Origin: SABI01 sp963663665
Lineage (GTDB): Bacteria > Spirochaetota > Spirochaetia > Sphaerochaetales > Sphaerochaetaceae
Assembly (NCBI GenBank): GCA_963663665.2
Contig: CAXXKP010000001.1
Location: 868,001 to 932,000, forward strand
Length of the DNA: 64,000 nt
Reading direction: 5' to 3'
Of the stretch, positions 26,873 through 36,257 are shown piece by piece (the stretch's first letter is position 1; the number at the start of each line of letters is the position of its first letter). Below the pieces are notes generated by a model that saw nothing but the letters and a program-made list of their open reading frames with translations, was not told the DNA's origin and did not search any database. Made by a program: the position numbers and the translations under genes.

Positions 26873-27296
26873 CGTTCAGATTTTATTAGTAGAGGATAAT
26901 CCTGCTGATGTGGTTTTGACCAAAGAAAATTTTATTTCAGGGAAAATCATCGTAAATATTGATGATGTTTCTGATGGGGTCGAAGCACTCTCATATTTAA
27001 AGAAGGAAGGGGAATATACAAACGCTCCAACACCAGATCTTATCCTGCTTGATTTAAATCTTCCAAAAAAGAATGGAATAGAAGTGCTTGCAGAAATTAA
27101 GGCAGACCGACATCTAAAGAAAATACCTGTAGTTATACTTACTTCATCAAATGCAGAGAGAGATATTGTAAAGACCTATAATCTACATGCTAGTTCTTAT
27201 GTTATGAAACCTGTCGACTTGGCGGGGTTTGCTGAGATTGTTCAAGCTATTGAGGGTTTCTGGTTTAAAGTAGTAAAGTTCCCTAAGAAAGATTGA
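26865..27296 (+). CDS. Single-domain response regulator (Rcp1/CheY-like)
   Basis: A 143-residue receiver domain without an output domain. ILLVEDNPADVVLTKENF holds the acidic pocket, the phosphate acceptor is Asp63 in DLILLDLNLPKKNG, and ILTSSNAERD and VMKPVD supply the conserved Thr/Ser and Lys. This subtype usually pairs with phytochrome-like HisKA kinases of the kind encoded by the overlapping upstream gene. It probably relays phosphate between the kinase and the HD-GYP regulator downstream. Confidence 0.92.
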   Translation: MDNVQILLVEDNPADVVLTKENFISGKIIVNIDDVSDGVEALSYLKKEGEYTNAPTPDLILLDLNLPKKNGIEVLAEIKADRHLKKIPVVILTSSNAERDIVKTYNLHASSYVMKPVDLAGFAEIVQAIEGFWFKVVKFPKKD

Positions 27297-27320
27297 GTTA
27301 TTGTTGAAAGGAAATTGTAA

Positions 27321-28649
27321 ATGGCACACCAATTAGATCATGATTTTATTGCAAATAAGGATAGTATTTTTGCACTCATTGTCGAGGATAACCTTGGCGA
27401 TCAGGAATTACTACATACAATGATTGAAGAAGATTCAGTTAGGCATGTTAATGTTGAAAAAGTTAATTCATTAGCAACGGCTCTCGATTCGATGAAAAAA
27501 AATCGCTATGATCTTGTTTTGCTAGATCTCGGGCTACCAGATAGCTTAGGTGTGCAAACATTTGTCACTATACATGATATGTATCCAAAACAAACCGTCA
27601 TCATTATGACGGGTAACGACAACCTGAAAATTGCTACACAATGCCTTGATCTTGGCGCACAGGATTTTTTAGTAAAGGGTCATATGCAAGGGTTTATTAC
27701 CCATGCAATGCATAATGCGATTGTCCGTAATGCAACTCAGGAGGCTTTAAATAATTCATATGACGATTTAAGAAATATGTTAAATGATTATCATTCACCA
27801 ATTCTGATTTTTGATTTGAATAGTTGTATGGTGTTTAAAAATATTATAGCTAATCATATGTTTGAATTTGAGGTTTTTGAAGGGACAGTCTTGGAAGAAA
27901 TATTAGGGACCAAGCCAAGATTTACGTGTAAAGATAAATATGGAGATGAGAGAATATTTGAAAAACATTTCTCCTTTATAAATTGGTATGGTAAGAATGC
28001 AAAGATGTTCACTTTTGATGATATAAGTGAAAGAGTGCTAGCTGAAGCAGAACTTCAATTAAGCTATCAGCGGTTGCATTCCAGTTATGCCAAAGCATTA
28101 CAGGGGATGTCGGCCGCAATTGAACTCCGAGATCCTTATACTTCAGGGCACCAACGTCGAGTAGCAGAGCTTGCCGTTGCAATTTCAAAGGAATTAGGAC
28201 TTGATAAGACAAGACAGGAGATTGTGTTTCTTGCTAGTATTGTGCACGATCTGGGTAAGCTCAGTATACCAGCAGAGATTCTTATGCGTCCAACAAAACT
28301 CACTGATCTAGAATATGATATGATAAAAACTCATGCTGAAGCTGGATATCAAATCCTTAAAGATATAGATTTCCCATGGCCAATTGCAGATATTGTAAAG
28401 CAGCATCATGAGCGAATGAATGGCTCTGGATATCCTATTGGCTTGAAGGGTGAAGAGATTTTATATGAGGCCAGAATTATTGCTGTTTCAGATGTTATTG
28501 AAGCGATGGCTTCACATCGTCCTTATAGAGCTGCATTAGGTATGGAAAAAGCCATGGATGAAATTCGGAAAAACACTGGTTTGCTTTATGACTCTAAAGT
28601 AGTGGAAGCGTGCCTCTCAGTTCTTTCTGGTTCGTTTGTTTTTACATAA
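27321..28649 (+). CDS. Response regulator with HD-GYP cyclic-di-GMP phosphodiesterase domain
   Basis: A 442-residue protein. The receiver domain (about 14-130) has Asp69 in LVLLDLGLPDS. A PAS-like linker (about 155-245) contains IFDLNSCMVF and MFTFDDIS. The HD-GYP domain runs from about 250 to the end, with RDPYTSGHQRRVAELAVAIS, the HD pair at 309-310 (IVHDLGKLSIP), HHERMNGSGYP with GYP at 370-372, and VSDVIEAMASHRPYR. All key metal ligands appear present. It likely hydrolyses c-di-GMP when phosphorylated by the upstream kinase. Confidence 0.92.
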   Translation: MAHQLDHDFIANKDSIFALIVEDNLGDQELLHTMIEEDSVRHVNVEKVNSLATALDSMKKNRYDLVLLDLGLPDSLGVQTFVTIHDMYPKQTVIIMTGNDNLKIATQCLDLGAQDFLVKGHMQGFITHAMHNAIVRNATQEALNNSYDDLRNMLNDYHSPILIFDLNSCMVFKNIIANHMFEFEVFEGTVLEEILGTKPRFTCKDKYGDERIFEKHFSFINWYGKNAKMFTFDDISERVLAEAELQLSYQRLHSSYAKALQGMSAAIELRDPYTSGHQRRVAELAVAISKELGLDKTRQEIVFLASIVHDLGKLSIPAEILMRPTKLTDLEYDMIKTHAEAGYQILKDIDFPWPIADIVKQHHERMNGSGYPIGLKGEEILYEARIIAVSDVIEAMASHRPYRAALGMEKAMDEIRKNTGLLYDSKVVEACLSVLSGSFVFT

Positions 28650-28972
28650 TTCAATACAAGTATTTTATCTTTGTAAAGGAATTTTTGGTTTCAATGAGGA
28701 TTTAAGCCTAACTAGAAGTTTCTGAGGAACTCACGTTAATTATATTAAAACTACGAAATAAGGGTCTCTATTTAATAATTTAAAAGAGAAAACAACTATC
28801 TCGTTGAGGTCTTTTATCCTATATATTAAAAACAAATACATTATTTATTTCTGACAATTACTAGCGTTAATGTTAGAAATATGATATAGGTTTTGTTTGA
28901 ATACCAAATGTGCTCATCTATTGGTAGATATCTCGCACATTGTATATTACACTAATTTATAGAGGGAGTCAT
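28650..28972 (+). other. Gap upstream of the pyrophosphatase gene
   Basis: About 320 AT-rich bases without a gene. Near its end TGTGC (28909-28913) and GCACA (28935-28939) flank atcta/tagat complements, a possible two-part stem-loop in the hppA leader. No clear promoter hexamers or known riboswitch were recognised. Confidence 0.3.
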
Positions 28973-31126
28973 ATGATTGGATTTATCATCATCGCAGCAA
29001 TTGCGGCTTTAGCCTTTGCTGGGATCAACTATTATGGAGTGAAGAAAAAGGATCCCGGTACTGAGCAAATGCAACAAATTGCTTCTGCTATTCAAGAAGG
29101 AGCAAGAGCATTTCTAGTTCTCGAATACTCAGTCATTTTAAAGGTTGTTATTTTTATTGCAATTCTTCTAGGGGTTGTTGTTTCTATACCAAGCGCTATT
29201 GCTTTCCTTATTGGTGCAACAATGAGTGCAAGTGCTGGATGGATTGGAATGAATATTGCTACCATCAGCAATGTACGAGTATCGAATGAAGCTCGAAATA
29301 CAAAGAGTTTAGGGAAAACATTACGTGTCGCGTTTAAGGGTGGATCTGTTATGGGTCTCTCTGTTGGTGGTTTCGCTCTACTTGGTCTTGCTATTGTCTA
29401 TGTTGTATTTGGAATTTTCCTTAAACAATTAAATCCAGAAAATCTGACATTCCATACAAACTGGTTAGGGATTTCTGATATTCCTTTTACTATGACAATA
29501 AGTGCATATGCATTAGGATGCTCAATTATTGCTATGTTTAACCGTGTTGGTGGTGGTATTTATACAAAGGCTGCTGATATGGGCGCTGACTTGGTCGGAA
29601 AGACTGAAGCCGGAATCCCAGAAGATGATCCAAGAAACCCCGCCACCATTGCTGACAATGTAGGTGATAATGTAGGTGACGTTGCAGGTCTAGGCTCTGA
29701 CTTGTTAGAAAGTTATGTTGGAGCTCTTGTTTCAGCTATGATTCTTGCTGCATATATTTTCTTTTCAAATGGGGGTAACCTTGAGAGTTCATTAATATCG
29801 AAACTAATCTATGTTCCTCTTCTCATTGCAGGAGCAGGAATTTTTTCTTCCATCATTGGAATTATTTTCTTGCTCGTAAAGAAAGTGTCATCAAACCCAC
29901 ATAAAGAACTTAATGCAGCAACTTTCATGGGTGCTGGATTAACAATTATTTCTTCTGGTTTTGTTTCTTACTTTGTTTTCAAGGGAGAGGCTCTTAGTTC
30001 TATTGGATTTACTTTAGGTGCATTTTCCCCTTGGGTATGTGCAGTTCTGGGAATTGTAAGCGGTATTGTTATTGGTCAGATTGCTGAATATTACACAAGT
30101 TATGATTTCAAACCGACCCAAAAGATTGCAGCAAGCAGTGTGGAAGGGGCAGCTCTTACCATTACAGAAGGAATGAGTGTTGGAATGATTTCTGTTGTTG
30201 CTCCAGTTATTATCCTTGGAGTTGCAATCATCGCAGCGAATGCAACCGCTGGTTTATACGGTGTCGCGATGGCGGCTATTGGTATGCTTAGCTTTGTAAC
30301 AGTTACTGTTTCTGTTGACACCTATGGTCCTATCGCTGATAACGCAGGTGGTATTAGTGAAATGGCTAAGTTACATCCTGATGTTCGTGGTATAACAGAT
30401 GAACTTGATGCAGTAGGAAATACCACTGCAGCAATTGGAAAAGGATTTGCAATAGGTTCAGCTACTCTTGCGGCTCTTTCTCTCTTTGCTTCATACCTCT
30501 ATGCTCAAGCTGGGGAAACAGCTTCGCACGGAATCGATTTAGTATTAAATATAGTACATCCTCTTACCTTGGTTGGAGCATTAGTTGGTGCTGCTCTTCC
30601 TTATTTATTTAGCGGACTCTTGATCAAAGCTGTGGCAAATGCTGCAAGAAAGATGGTCCAAGAAGTAAGAAGACAATTTAAAGCAGACCCTGGTATCATT
30701 CAAGGAACAAGCCTTCCTGATTATAAAACATGTATTAGTATTAGTAGTGCAGGCGCTCTAGCTGAGATGAAAGTGCCAGCTCTTATAGCTGTTGCGACTC
30801 CATTAATTACAGGATTTATCTTTGGTGCTGAGTTTGTTGGTGGCCTACTAATCGGAACAACACTCTCCTCAGTAATGCTTGCTCTCTATACTGCAAATGC
30901 AGGAGGAGCTTGGGATAATGGTAAGAAATATGTAGAGAATGGGCACTATGGTGGTAAAGGATCAGATGCTCATAAAGCTGCAGTAGTGGGAGATACTGTA
31001 GGAGACCCATTGAAAGATACAGTTGGCCCTTCACTCGATATTCTTATTAAAATTATGGCTATAGTTTCATTAATAGCAGTTTCTATTTTTAGCAAGTACA
31101 ATTTATTTTCACTGCTCATGAATTAA
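28973..31126 (+). CDS. hppA: Membrane-bound proton/sodium-translocating pyrophosphatase
   Basis: Uses PPi hydrolysis to pump H+ or Na+ across the inner membrane. It has 717 residues and about 16 helices. ATG 28973 is preferred, with agagggag just upstream; a TTG at 28940 has no SD. The catalytic loops are visible: GADLVGKTEAGIPEDDPRNP, ADNVGDNVGDVAGLGSDLLE, and near the end NGHYGGKGSDAHKAAVVGDT followed by VGDPLKDT. GNTTAAIGKG carries Ala where K+-independent enzymes have Lys, so it should be K+-dependent. H+ versus Na+ specificity is not decided. Confidence 0.95.
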   Translation: MIGFIIIAAIAALAFAGINYYGVKKKDPGTEQMQQIASAIQEGARAFLVLEYSVILKVVIFIAILLGVVVSIPSAIAFLIGATMSASAGWIGMNIATISNVRVSNEARNTKSLGKTLRVAFKGGSVMGLSVGGFALLGLAIVYVVFGIFLKQLNPENLTFHTNWLGISDIPFTMTISAYALGCSIIAMFNRVGGGIYTKAADMGADLVGKTEAGIPEDDPRNPATIADNVGDNVGDVAGLGSDLLESYVGALVSAMILAAYIFFSNGGNLESSLISKLIYVPLLIAGAGIFSSIIGIIFLLVKKVSSNPHKELNAATFMGAGLTIISSGFVSYFVFKGEALSSIGFTLGAFSPWVCAVLGIVSGIVIGQIAEYYTSYDFKPTQKIAASSVEGAALTITEGMSVGMISVVAPVIILGVAIIAANATAGLYGVAMAAIGMLSFVTVTVSVDTYGPIADNAGGISEMAKLHPDVRGITDELDAVGNTTAAIGKGFAIGSATLAALSLFASYLYAQAGETASHGIDLVLNIVHPLTLVGALVGAALPYLFSGLLIKAVANAARKMVQEVRRQFKADPGIIQGTSLPDYKTCISISSAGALAEMKVPALIAVATPLITGFIFGAEFVGGLLIGTTLSSVMLALYTANAGGAWDNGKKYVENGHYGGKGSDAHKAAVVGDTVGDPLKDTVGPSLDILIKIMAIVSLIAVSIFSKYNLFSLLMN

Positions 31127-31145
31127 CAATATAAGGAGTGTGCGT

Positions 31146-31916
31146 ATGAATTATTACTATGTAGTGTTTTCACCGATTGAAGCATTGGTAGCAAGTCAAC
31201 TCGAACCAAAAGAATTTGGATCGTACATGGCACAAGGATCAAAAAAAGGTTCTGCTGAGAGATTGATGTTTGCAGAGGTGAAAGGGGAATTTGGAGACTA
31301 TTTTGATTGGGATTATGCAAAGGAGAAATGTGTTGCTCACTCTAGTGGTGAGGTAAAACATTCTTTGTATTTATCAATTTATCGAGTGATTGAGAATGTC
31401 CCTCTTGAACAGTATAAAAATGTCTATCTAGTAACAAAAGATGGGAGTACGCTTACTCTTAAAGCGGCACCTTATAAAAAGCCAGCTAACTGGAGAGGGT
31501 ATGGGTTATACAAAGAACATTGCCCGGTTCATCCATTCATCGTGAGTTCTTTAGAGCCAAAAATGTTAGCAGACTACATCATAAATGATCACTCGAAGAA
31601 GATCACAGTTCCTGCAATTATCTTCAATGATATGTTCATTATTGATTTTGATGAAAAAGAAGATACTGGCAATATTGGTAGTATGTATGAGAGAGATTTA
31701 GATCACTTAAAAGATTGTATTACAACCATACAAAGTCAGAAGGATAAGATGACTAAAACTGTCGACCGTTCCTTTGGTTCAAAATTTACTTACCAAGTTA
31801 TTGATAATGGTATCTATATTGCTAAAGGTGATGGGATTTTATTCTATCCGATGCCTAATCGTGAAGAGCTCAAAGAGATTGATTATGATTGGGGTAAGAG
31901 CGCTAATTTTTTCTAA
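31146..31916 (+). CDS. Conserved-looking protein of unknown function downstream of hppA
   Basis: Not recognised. A 256-residue soluble protein with no signal peptide or membrane segment. ATG 31146 is seven bases after aaggag; GTG 31140 would be too close. It has an even mix of charged and aromatic residues, a central KKPANWRGYGLYKEHCPVHP segment with the only clustered Cys/His, and an acidic stretch IDFDEKEDTGN. It starts 19 bases after hppA and is followed by a terminator, so the two form an operon and may be functionally linked. Confidence 0.75.
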   Translation: MNYYYVVFSPIEALVASQLEPKEFGSYMAQGSKKGSAERLMFAEVKGEFGDYFDWDYAKEKCVAHSSGEVKHSLYLSIYRVIENVPLEQYKNVYLVTKDGSTLTLKAAPYKKPANWRGYGLYKEHCPVHPFIVSSLEPKMLADYIINDHSKKITVPAIIFNDMFIIDFDEKEDTGNIGSMYERDLDHLKDCITTIQSQKDKMTKTVDRSFGSKFTYQVIDNGIYIAKGDGILFYPMPNREELKEIDYDWGKSANFF

Positions 31917-31949
31917 GAATGATTTATCACTAAGTCACGTAAAATTTTC

Positions 31950-31974
31950 TCCCAGTAGGATCTTCTTACTGGGA
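31950..31974 (+). terminator. Rho-independent terminator after the hppA operon
   Basis: An eight-base stem tcccagta / tactggga with a nine-base loop, followed by a run of seven T. Confidence 0.88.
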
Positions 31975-31980
31975 ATTTTT

Positions 31981-32009
31981 TTGATGTAGTATCATATATA
32001 TGGTACTAT
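31981..32009 (+). promoter_or_regulatory. Promoter of the nitroreductase gene (leaderless arrangement)
   Basis: TTGATG (31981-31986), a 17-base spacer, and TACTAT (32004-32009). The predicted start point falls exactly on the A of ATG 32016. No SD is present. The -35 box abuts the T-run of the preceding terminator. Confidence 0.55.
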
Positions 32010-32015
32010 TCAGTT

Positions 32016-32525
32016 ATGAATGCAATATTTAAGAGAAAAAGTATTAGAAAATACTTAACGAAGAAAGTCGATAGAGAAATCCTCACACACCTCTGTTATG
32101 CAGCAATGCAAGCTCCCTCTGCTCATAATGCAAGACCATGGCAATTTCTTATTATTGATGACGGGCAGAAGATTAAAGAGGTCTCATCTTTTAGTCAGTA
32201 TGCAAATTTTGCAGGTGGTGCACCTGCCTTAATTGTCGTTTTACTTGATACGAGGAAAATAAATGAAAAACATACAAAGTGGGATCAAGATCTCTCAGCT
32301 GCCACAGAGAATATCCTATTAGAGTTAGTGGATGAAGGGTTAGGAGGATGCTGGCTTGGGCTTTATCCAGACGAGATAAAAATGACAATGATATCGTCAA
32401 TATGTCATCTTCCTACATATATAACCCCCTTCTCTGTAATCTCATTGGGGTATCCTGAAAAAGAATACCACAATGTAGATAAAAGAGAGCCGTCTCTTAT
32501 TCATTTAAATAGATATGAGGAATGA
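32016..32525 (+). CDS. Nitroreductase-family flavoprotein
   Basis: A compact 169-residue FMN-dependent NAD(P)H oxidoreductase. The N-terminal FKRKSIRKYLTKKVDREIL, MQAPSAHNARPWQFLIIDD and the C-terminal LGGCWLGLYP and ISLGYPEKE motifs are characteristic of the small anaerobe-type nitroreductases. Its physiological substrate is unknown. It is a single gene between a terminator and the convergent epimerase gene, with a leaderless-type promoter. Confidence 0.9.
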   Translation: MNAIFKRKSIRKYLTKKVDREILTHLCYAAMQAPSAHNARPWQFLIIDDGQKIKEVSSFSQYANFAGGAPALIVVLLDTRKINEKHTKWDQDLSAATENILLELVDEGLGGCWLGLYPDEIKMTMISSICHLPTYITPFSVISLGYPEKEYHNVDKREPSLIHLNRYEE

Positions 32526-32583
32526 CGAAAATAATAGTAACTAAAAAAAATATGAGGAAAGAGAGATCCTGACGTTTTCTAAC

Positions 32584-33435
32584 CTAAACGAATTTTGATA
32601 AAAAAAACTTCTCATTCACATATTGATATGAGTCGGTAAGCTGTTTTTCCCAATCTTTACTACTAGTGTGCCAAAATTCAGTAACAAATCGACGGACGCC
32701 TAAGTCCCAACAAGTATTTAGAAGTAGAGGAAAGTCTACATGCCCAGTGCCATAAGGAATCTCTCTATATTTGCTTGGAAGGCTTTCCTTTATGTGAGTT
32801 GCTATTAAATGTCCTTTGCCGTTAATTAAATCCTCTACTGCTTTTTGATTGTCCCCATCGTATGCATTCACAATATTTCCCAAATCTGGATATACTTGTA
32901 GATATGGAGAGTTAATGAGAGACACGTAGAAAAGAGCTTTTGTGACACTATTCATAAATGGAGTTTCCATTGTCTCAAATCCTAAGAGAATTCCATGTTT
33001 TGCAGCTAAATCTGCACAAATTGAAAGATTTTCTATAAAGAGTGTCTTTGTTTTTTCATTAGATTCTTCATAATATACATCATATCCTGCTAACTGGATG
33101 ATAGGTATACCTAAGTAAGAAGCTAATTCAAGAGCCTTTTTCATTATATTGAGAGATTGATCTCTTGTAGATTTCTCTAAACTTCCAAGAGGATATTTTC
33201 TATGCGCTGACAAACAAATAGAACCAATTGGAAGGGATGTTTCTTCAATTTCTTTTCTTAATGTTTCTATTTCTTTATAAGAATAATCAAGTCGATTAAG
33301 CCTATAATCTGATTCGTCAATGCTCATTTCAATAAAATCATAACCAACATTTTTTGCCTTGATGAGTTTTTGACCTAGAGAAAGAGTGTCAGGCATAGAT
33401 TTTTCATATAGTCCTAAAGTGAAAGATTTAATCAT
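32584..33435 (-). CDS. L-xylulose-5-phosphate 3-epimerase (UlaE/SgaU-like)
   Basis: TIM-barrel epimerase of 283 residues, very similar in length and motif order to E. coli UlaE: LGLYEKSMP, FIEMSIDESDYRLNRLDYS, CLSAHRKYPLGS, IQLAGYDVYYEE. Metal and catalytic residues appear in LGFETMETP, VYPDLGN, ATHIKES and VTEFWH. It interconverts L-xylulose-5-P and L-ribulose-5-P. The start is ATG 33435 rather than 33441: TATATT at 33447-33442 would place transcription start exactly on 33435, and no SD fits either. Together with the LyxK-like kinase and AraD in this region it completes a route to D-xylulose-5-P. Confidence 0.88.
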   Translation of the reverse strand: MIKSFTLGLYEKSMPDTLSLGQKLIKAKNVGYDFIEMSIDESDYRLNRLDYSYKEIETLRKEIEETSLPIGSICLSAHRKYPLGSLEKSTRDQSLNIMKKALELASYLGIPIIQLAGYDVYYEESNEKTKTLFIENLSICADLAAKHGILLGFETMETPFMNSVTKALFYVSLINSPYLQVYPDLGNIVNAYDGDNQKAVEDLINGKGHLIATHIKESLPSKYREIPYGTGHVDFPLLLNTCWDLGVRRFVTEFWHTSSKDWEKQLTDSYQYVNEKFFLSKFV

Positions 33436-33592
33436 AGACATAATATACTAGTGCTTCTCCTATGTGATGAGATAGTGAGAATATCATATCATAATCAGTA
33501 CTTTTGACAACCGTTACCCTACCATCTTAAGTACTAATATTGATACGATGTTCACTATAGCTCTATTTATCAAATTAAATAAATAACTTGTT

Positions 33593-33612
33593 TATACATT
33601 TGTATACATTGT
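33593..33612 (+). promoter_or_regulatory. Tandem direct repeat upstream of the RhaS/LsrB-like ABC operon
   Basis: TATACATTTG and TATACATTGT lie head to tail with a ten-base period, i.e. on one helix face, as AraC-type proteins prefer. They lie in the 312-base divergent region between the epimerase and the ABC operon. An AraC regulator is encoded at the end of that operon. The rest of this gap shows no gene. Confidence 0.4.
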
Positions 33613-33747
33613 CTTCTAAATAATCGGCATCTCTGATCGAAAAAATAGATATCATTGCTCATAAACTCTATGAAATATTACGATTATGGTAATTGTGCTT
33701 TAGTCATTTCGAATTAATAATCAAAGTATAGTTAAAGGAGATTGTAT

Positions 33748-35232
33748 ATGGAAACCCCTTTATTAGAAATAGAAAATATTTCTAAATTTTTCCCAGGAGT
33801 TAAAGCATTACAAAATGTCGGACTTTCAGTTAATAAAGGAGAAATTCATGCCCTAATAGGTGAAAATGGTGCCGGTAAATCTACTCTTATAAAAATACTA
33901 TCAGGTATATATCAGCCAGAACCTGGTGGCATAATAAAAATGGGAGAAGAAATTTTAACACATTTAGATCCTCTTACATCACTTCATCATGGGATAGTTG
34001 TTATTTATCAAGATTTCTCCCTATTTCCCAATTTGTCGGTTTTGGAGAATATTACGCTTGGTCGTTACGTAAAACGAAGTAAACAGTTCGTTAATTACAA
34101 AGAGATGAGAGACCTTGCTCGTAATGCCCTTGAGCAACTTGGAGTAGAGATAGATTTAGACATTCTCCTTGGGGACTTATCTGTAGCACGACAGCAGCTT
34201 GTAGCGATTGCACGAGCTTTAGCAAATAATGCAAAATTACTTATTTTAGATGAGCCAACTTCATCATTATCTAATACTGAAGTTCAAAAACTATTCGAGA
34301 TCATGTTTAGCTTGAAAGAAAAGGGTATTTCATTACTCTTTATTAGTCACAAACTAGATGAACTATTTGCAGTTTCTGATAGATTTTCAATTTTAAGGGA
34401 TGGGAAGTTCATTGGAACGTATGATGAAAATGAATTAGATGATGATCAACTCATTTCTCTTATGGTCGGGAGGCAAATATATTATACTATTTATCCTAAA
34501 AGGCATCTTGATGTACCTTTATTAGAAGTAAAAAACTTTACAAAAAAAGGAAATTTTAAAGATATAAACTTTACGTTACACAAAGGCGAAATCCTAGGGA
34601 TCACAGGACTAGTTGGAGCTGGAAGAACTGAAGTTGCTAAATCAATTTTTGGATTGAATACTGCGGACGAAGGTTCTTTACTTCTCGATGGTAAAGACAT
34701 CATTATAAAAACACCAACAGAGGCAATGCATGCGGGAATAGCCTTCATTCCAGAGAATCGTCTATCTGAAGGGCTAGTATTAAGAAAATCTACGAAAGAA
34801 AACTTAGGCCTCACTTTATTAGATATCTTGAGTAATAGAATTGGAATAATCAATCAATCTAAACAAGATAGTATGGTACAAACTTGGATGAAAAAATTAG
34901 AAATTCGTCCAGATAATCCAGATCTTCTAGCAGCAAAACTTTCTGGAGGAAATCAACAGAGGGTAGTGATTGCGAAGTGGTTAGCGACAGAACCCAAAAT
35001 CTTAATAGTCGATGAACCTACAAATGGGATTGATGTTGGAGCAAAGGCTGAAATACATAAACTTCTGAGAACTCTTGCAGAAGCAGGATTAGGTATTCTC
35101 ATAGTTTCTTCAGAACTCCCTGAAATTCTAGCTATATGTGACCGAGTAGTTGTTATGAGGCGAGGAAGGGTTACTGCTAATATGTATTGTGAAGGGCTAA
35201 ACCAAGAAGACATCATGAGTAAGGCGATATGA
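33748..35232 (+). CDS. Sugar ABC transporter ATPase, double-domain (RbsA/RhaT/LsrA type)
   Basis: A 494-residue cytoplasmic ATPase with two nucleotide-binding halves. The first has Walker A GENGAGKSTLIK, a degenerate signature LSVARQQ and Walker B LLILDEPTSSL. The second has GLVGAGRTEVAKS (degenerate Walker A), signature LSGGNQQRVVIAKW and ILIVDEPTNGIDVGAK. This asymmetry is normal for the CUT2 family. ATG 33748 is seven bases after aaaggag. It is the first gene of a four-gene ABC operon. Confidence 0.93.
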   Translation: METPLLEIENISKFFPGVKALQNVGLSVNKGEIHALIGENGAGKSTLIKILSGIYQPEPGGIIKMGEEILTHLDPLTSLHHGIVVIYQDFSLFPNLSVLENITLGRYVKRSKQFVNYKEMRDLARNALEQLGVEIDLDILLGDLSVARQQLVAIARALANNAKLLILDEPTSSLSNTEVQKLFEIMFSLKEKGISLLFISHKLDELFAVSDRFSILRDGKFIGTYDENELDDDQLISLMVGRQIYYTIYPKRHLDVPLLEVKNFTKKGNFKDINFTLHKGEILGITGLVGAGRTEVAKSIFGLNTADEGSLLLDGKDIIIKTPTEAMHAGIAFIPENRLSEGLVLRKSTKENLGLTLLDILSNRIGIINQSKQDSMVQTWMKKLEIRPDNPDLLAAKLSGGNQQRVVIAKWLATEPKILIVDEPTNGIDVGAKAEIHKLLRTLAEAGLGILIVSSELPEILAICDRVVVMRRGRVTANMYCEGLNQEDIMSKAI

Positions 35233-36257
35233 GGTATATGATGAATAGATTAAAAAAAGTAAAAGAATTGCCCCTACTTATTGTTCTTATTGTTATTTCG
35301 GTATTTATAGCAATAGTGAATCCTGCTTTTTTATCAATAGAAAATTTTTTAGATTTGTTAAAAAGTAATCTTGTACTTGCCATGATGGCAATGGGAATGC
35401 TGTTTATATTACTTACAGGAGGAATTGATGTCTCTGTTGCATCTATTATTACCGCAGTTAATGTAATAATTGGTCAAACTTTAGTGCATTTTACGCAGAA
35501 TATCTTTGTTGTTGTACTTATAGCTTGTGTGGCTGGTGTTTTAATGGGTTTAATGAATGGATTATTAATTTCAATGTTGAAAATACCTCCAATTGTAGCG
35601 ACTCTTGGTACAATGAGTATGATTTTAGGAGTAGTTCTTTATACAACTAATGGGAACTGGATTACAGGAATTCCACAGAATTTTATCGATTTTGGCAGAA
35701 TTCTACTAGTACCAATAATTCTTAATGATGGGAGATCTATTGGAATTCCCATACAGGTTGTATTTTTAATTCCTATTGTAATCTTAACCTGGTTTGTTCT
35801 GAGACATACAGTGATTGGAAGAGGAATATATGCTATTGGCGGAAATATTGAGTCTGCAGAAAGAATGGGTTTTAAAACAAACAGGATTATTCTTTTTGTC
35901 TATTCTATTGAAGGTTTTATAATAGGGCTTTCGGCTGTAGCACATACTTCTATTATGAGACAGGTTGATCCAAACGCATTTCTTGGATTCGAGATGCAGG
36001 TTATTGCCGCTGTTGTATTGGGCGGAGCTAGTACTCTGGGTGGATATGGGTCTGTTTTTGGCACACTCATTGGCGTATCGCTCTTTAGTGTAATTAATAA
36101 TGGAATGATTTTAATGAGAATTCCAACATTCTGGCAAAAAATTATAGTGGGACTCATCATAATTTCCTCAATAAGTGTAGATATGATTCAAAAACAACGA
36201 GAAGAAAAATTAAAAATTCGGGTTGATGTTGAAGAAGGGGGTACTTATGCAATCTAA
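35229..36257 (+). CDS. CUT2 sugar ABC transporter permease (first of two)
   Basis: A 342-residue RbsC-like permease with 8-10 hydrophobic segments. Family motifs are LTGGIDVSVASIITAVNVII, GLMNGLLISMLKIPPIVATL, GRGIYAIGGNIESAERMGF and VVLGGASTLGGYGSVFGT. ATG 35229 overlaps the ATPase stop (ATGA); ATG 35241, with gagg six bases upstream, is an alternative start. Two different permeases in one operon match Rha and Lsr systems rather than Rbs. Confidence 0.9.
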   Translation: MRYMMNRLKKVKELPLLIVLIVISVFIAIVNPAFLSIENFLDLLKSNLVLAMMAMGMLFILLTGGIDVSVASIITAVNVIIGQTLVHFTQNIFVVVLIACVAGVLMGLMNGLLISMLKIPPIVATLGTMSMILGVVLYTTNGNWITGIPQNFIDFGRILLVPIILNDGRSIGIPIQVVFLIPIVILTWFVLRHTVIGRGIYAIGGNIESAERMGFKTNRIILFVYSIEGFIIGLSAVAHTSIMRQVDPNAFLGFEMQVIAAVVLGGASTLGGYGSVFGTLIGVSLFSVINNGMILMRIPTFWQKIIVGLIIISSISVDMIQKQREEKLKIRVDVEEGGTYAI

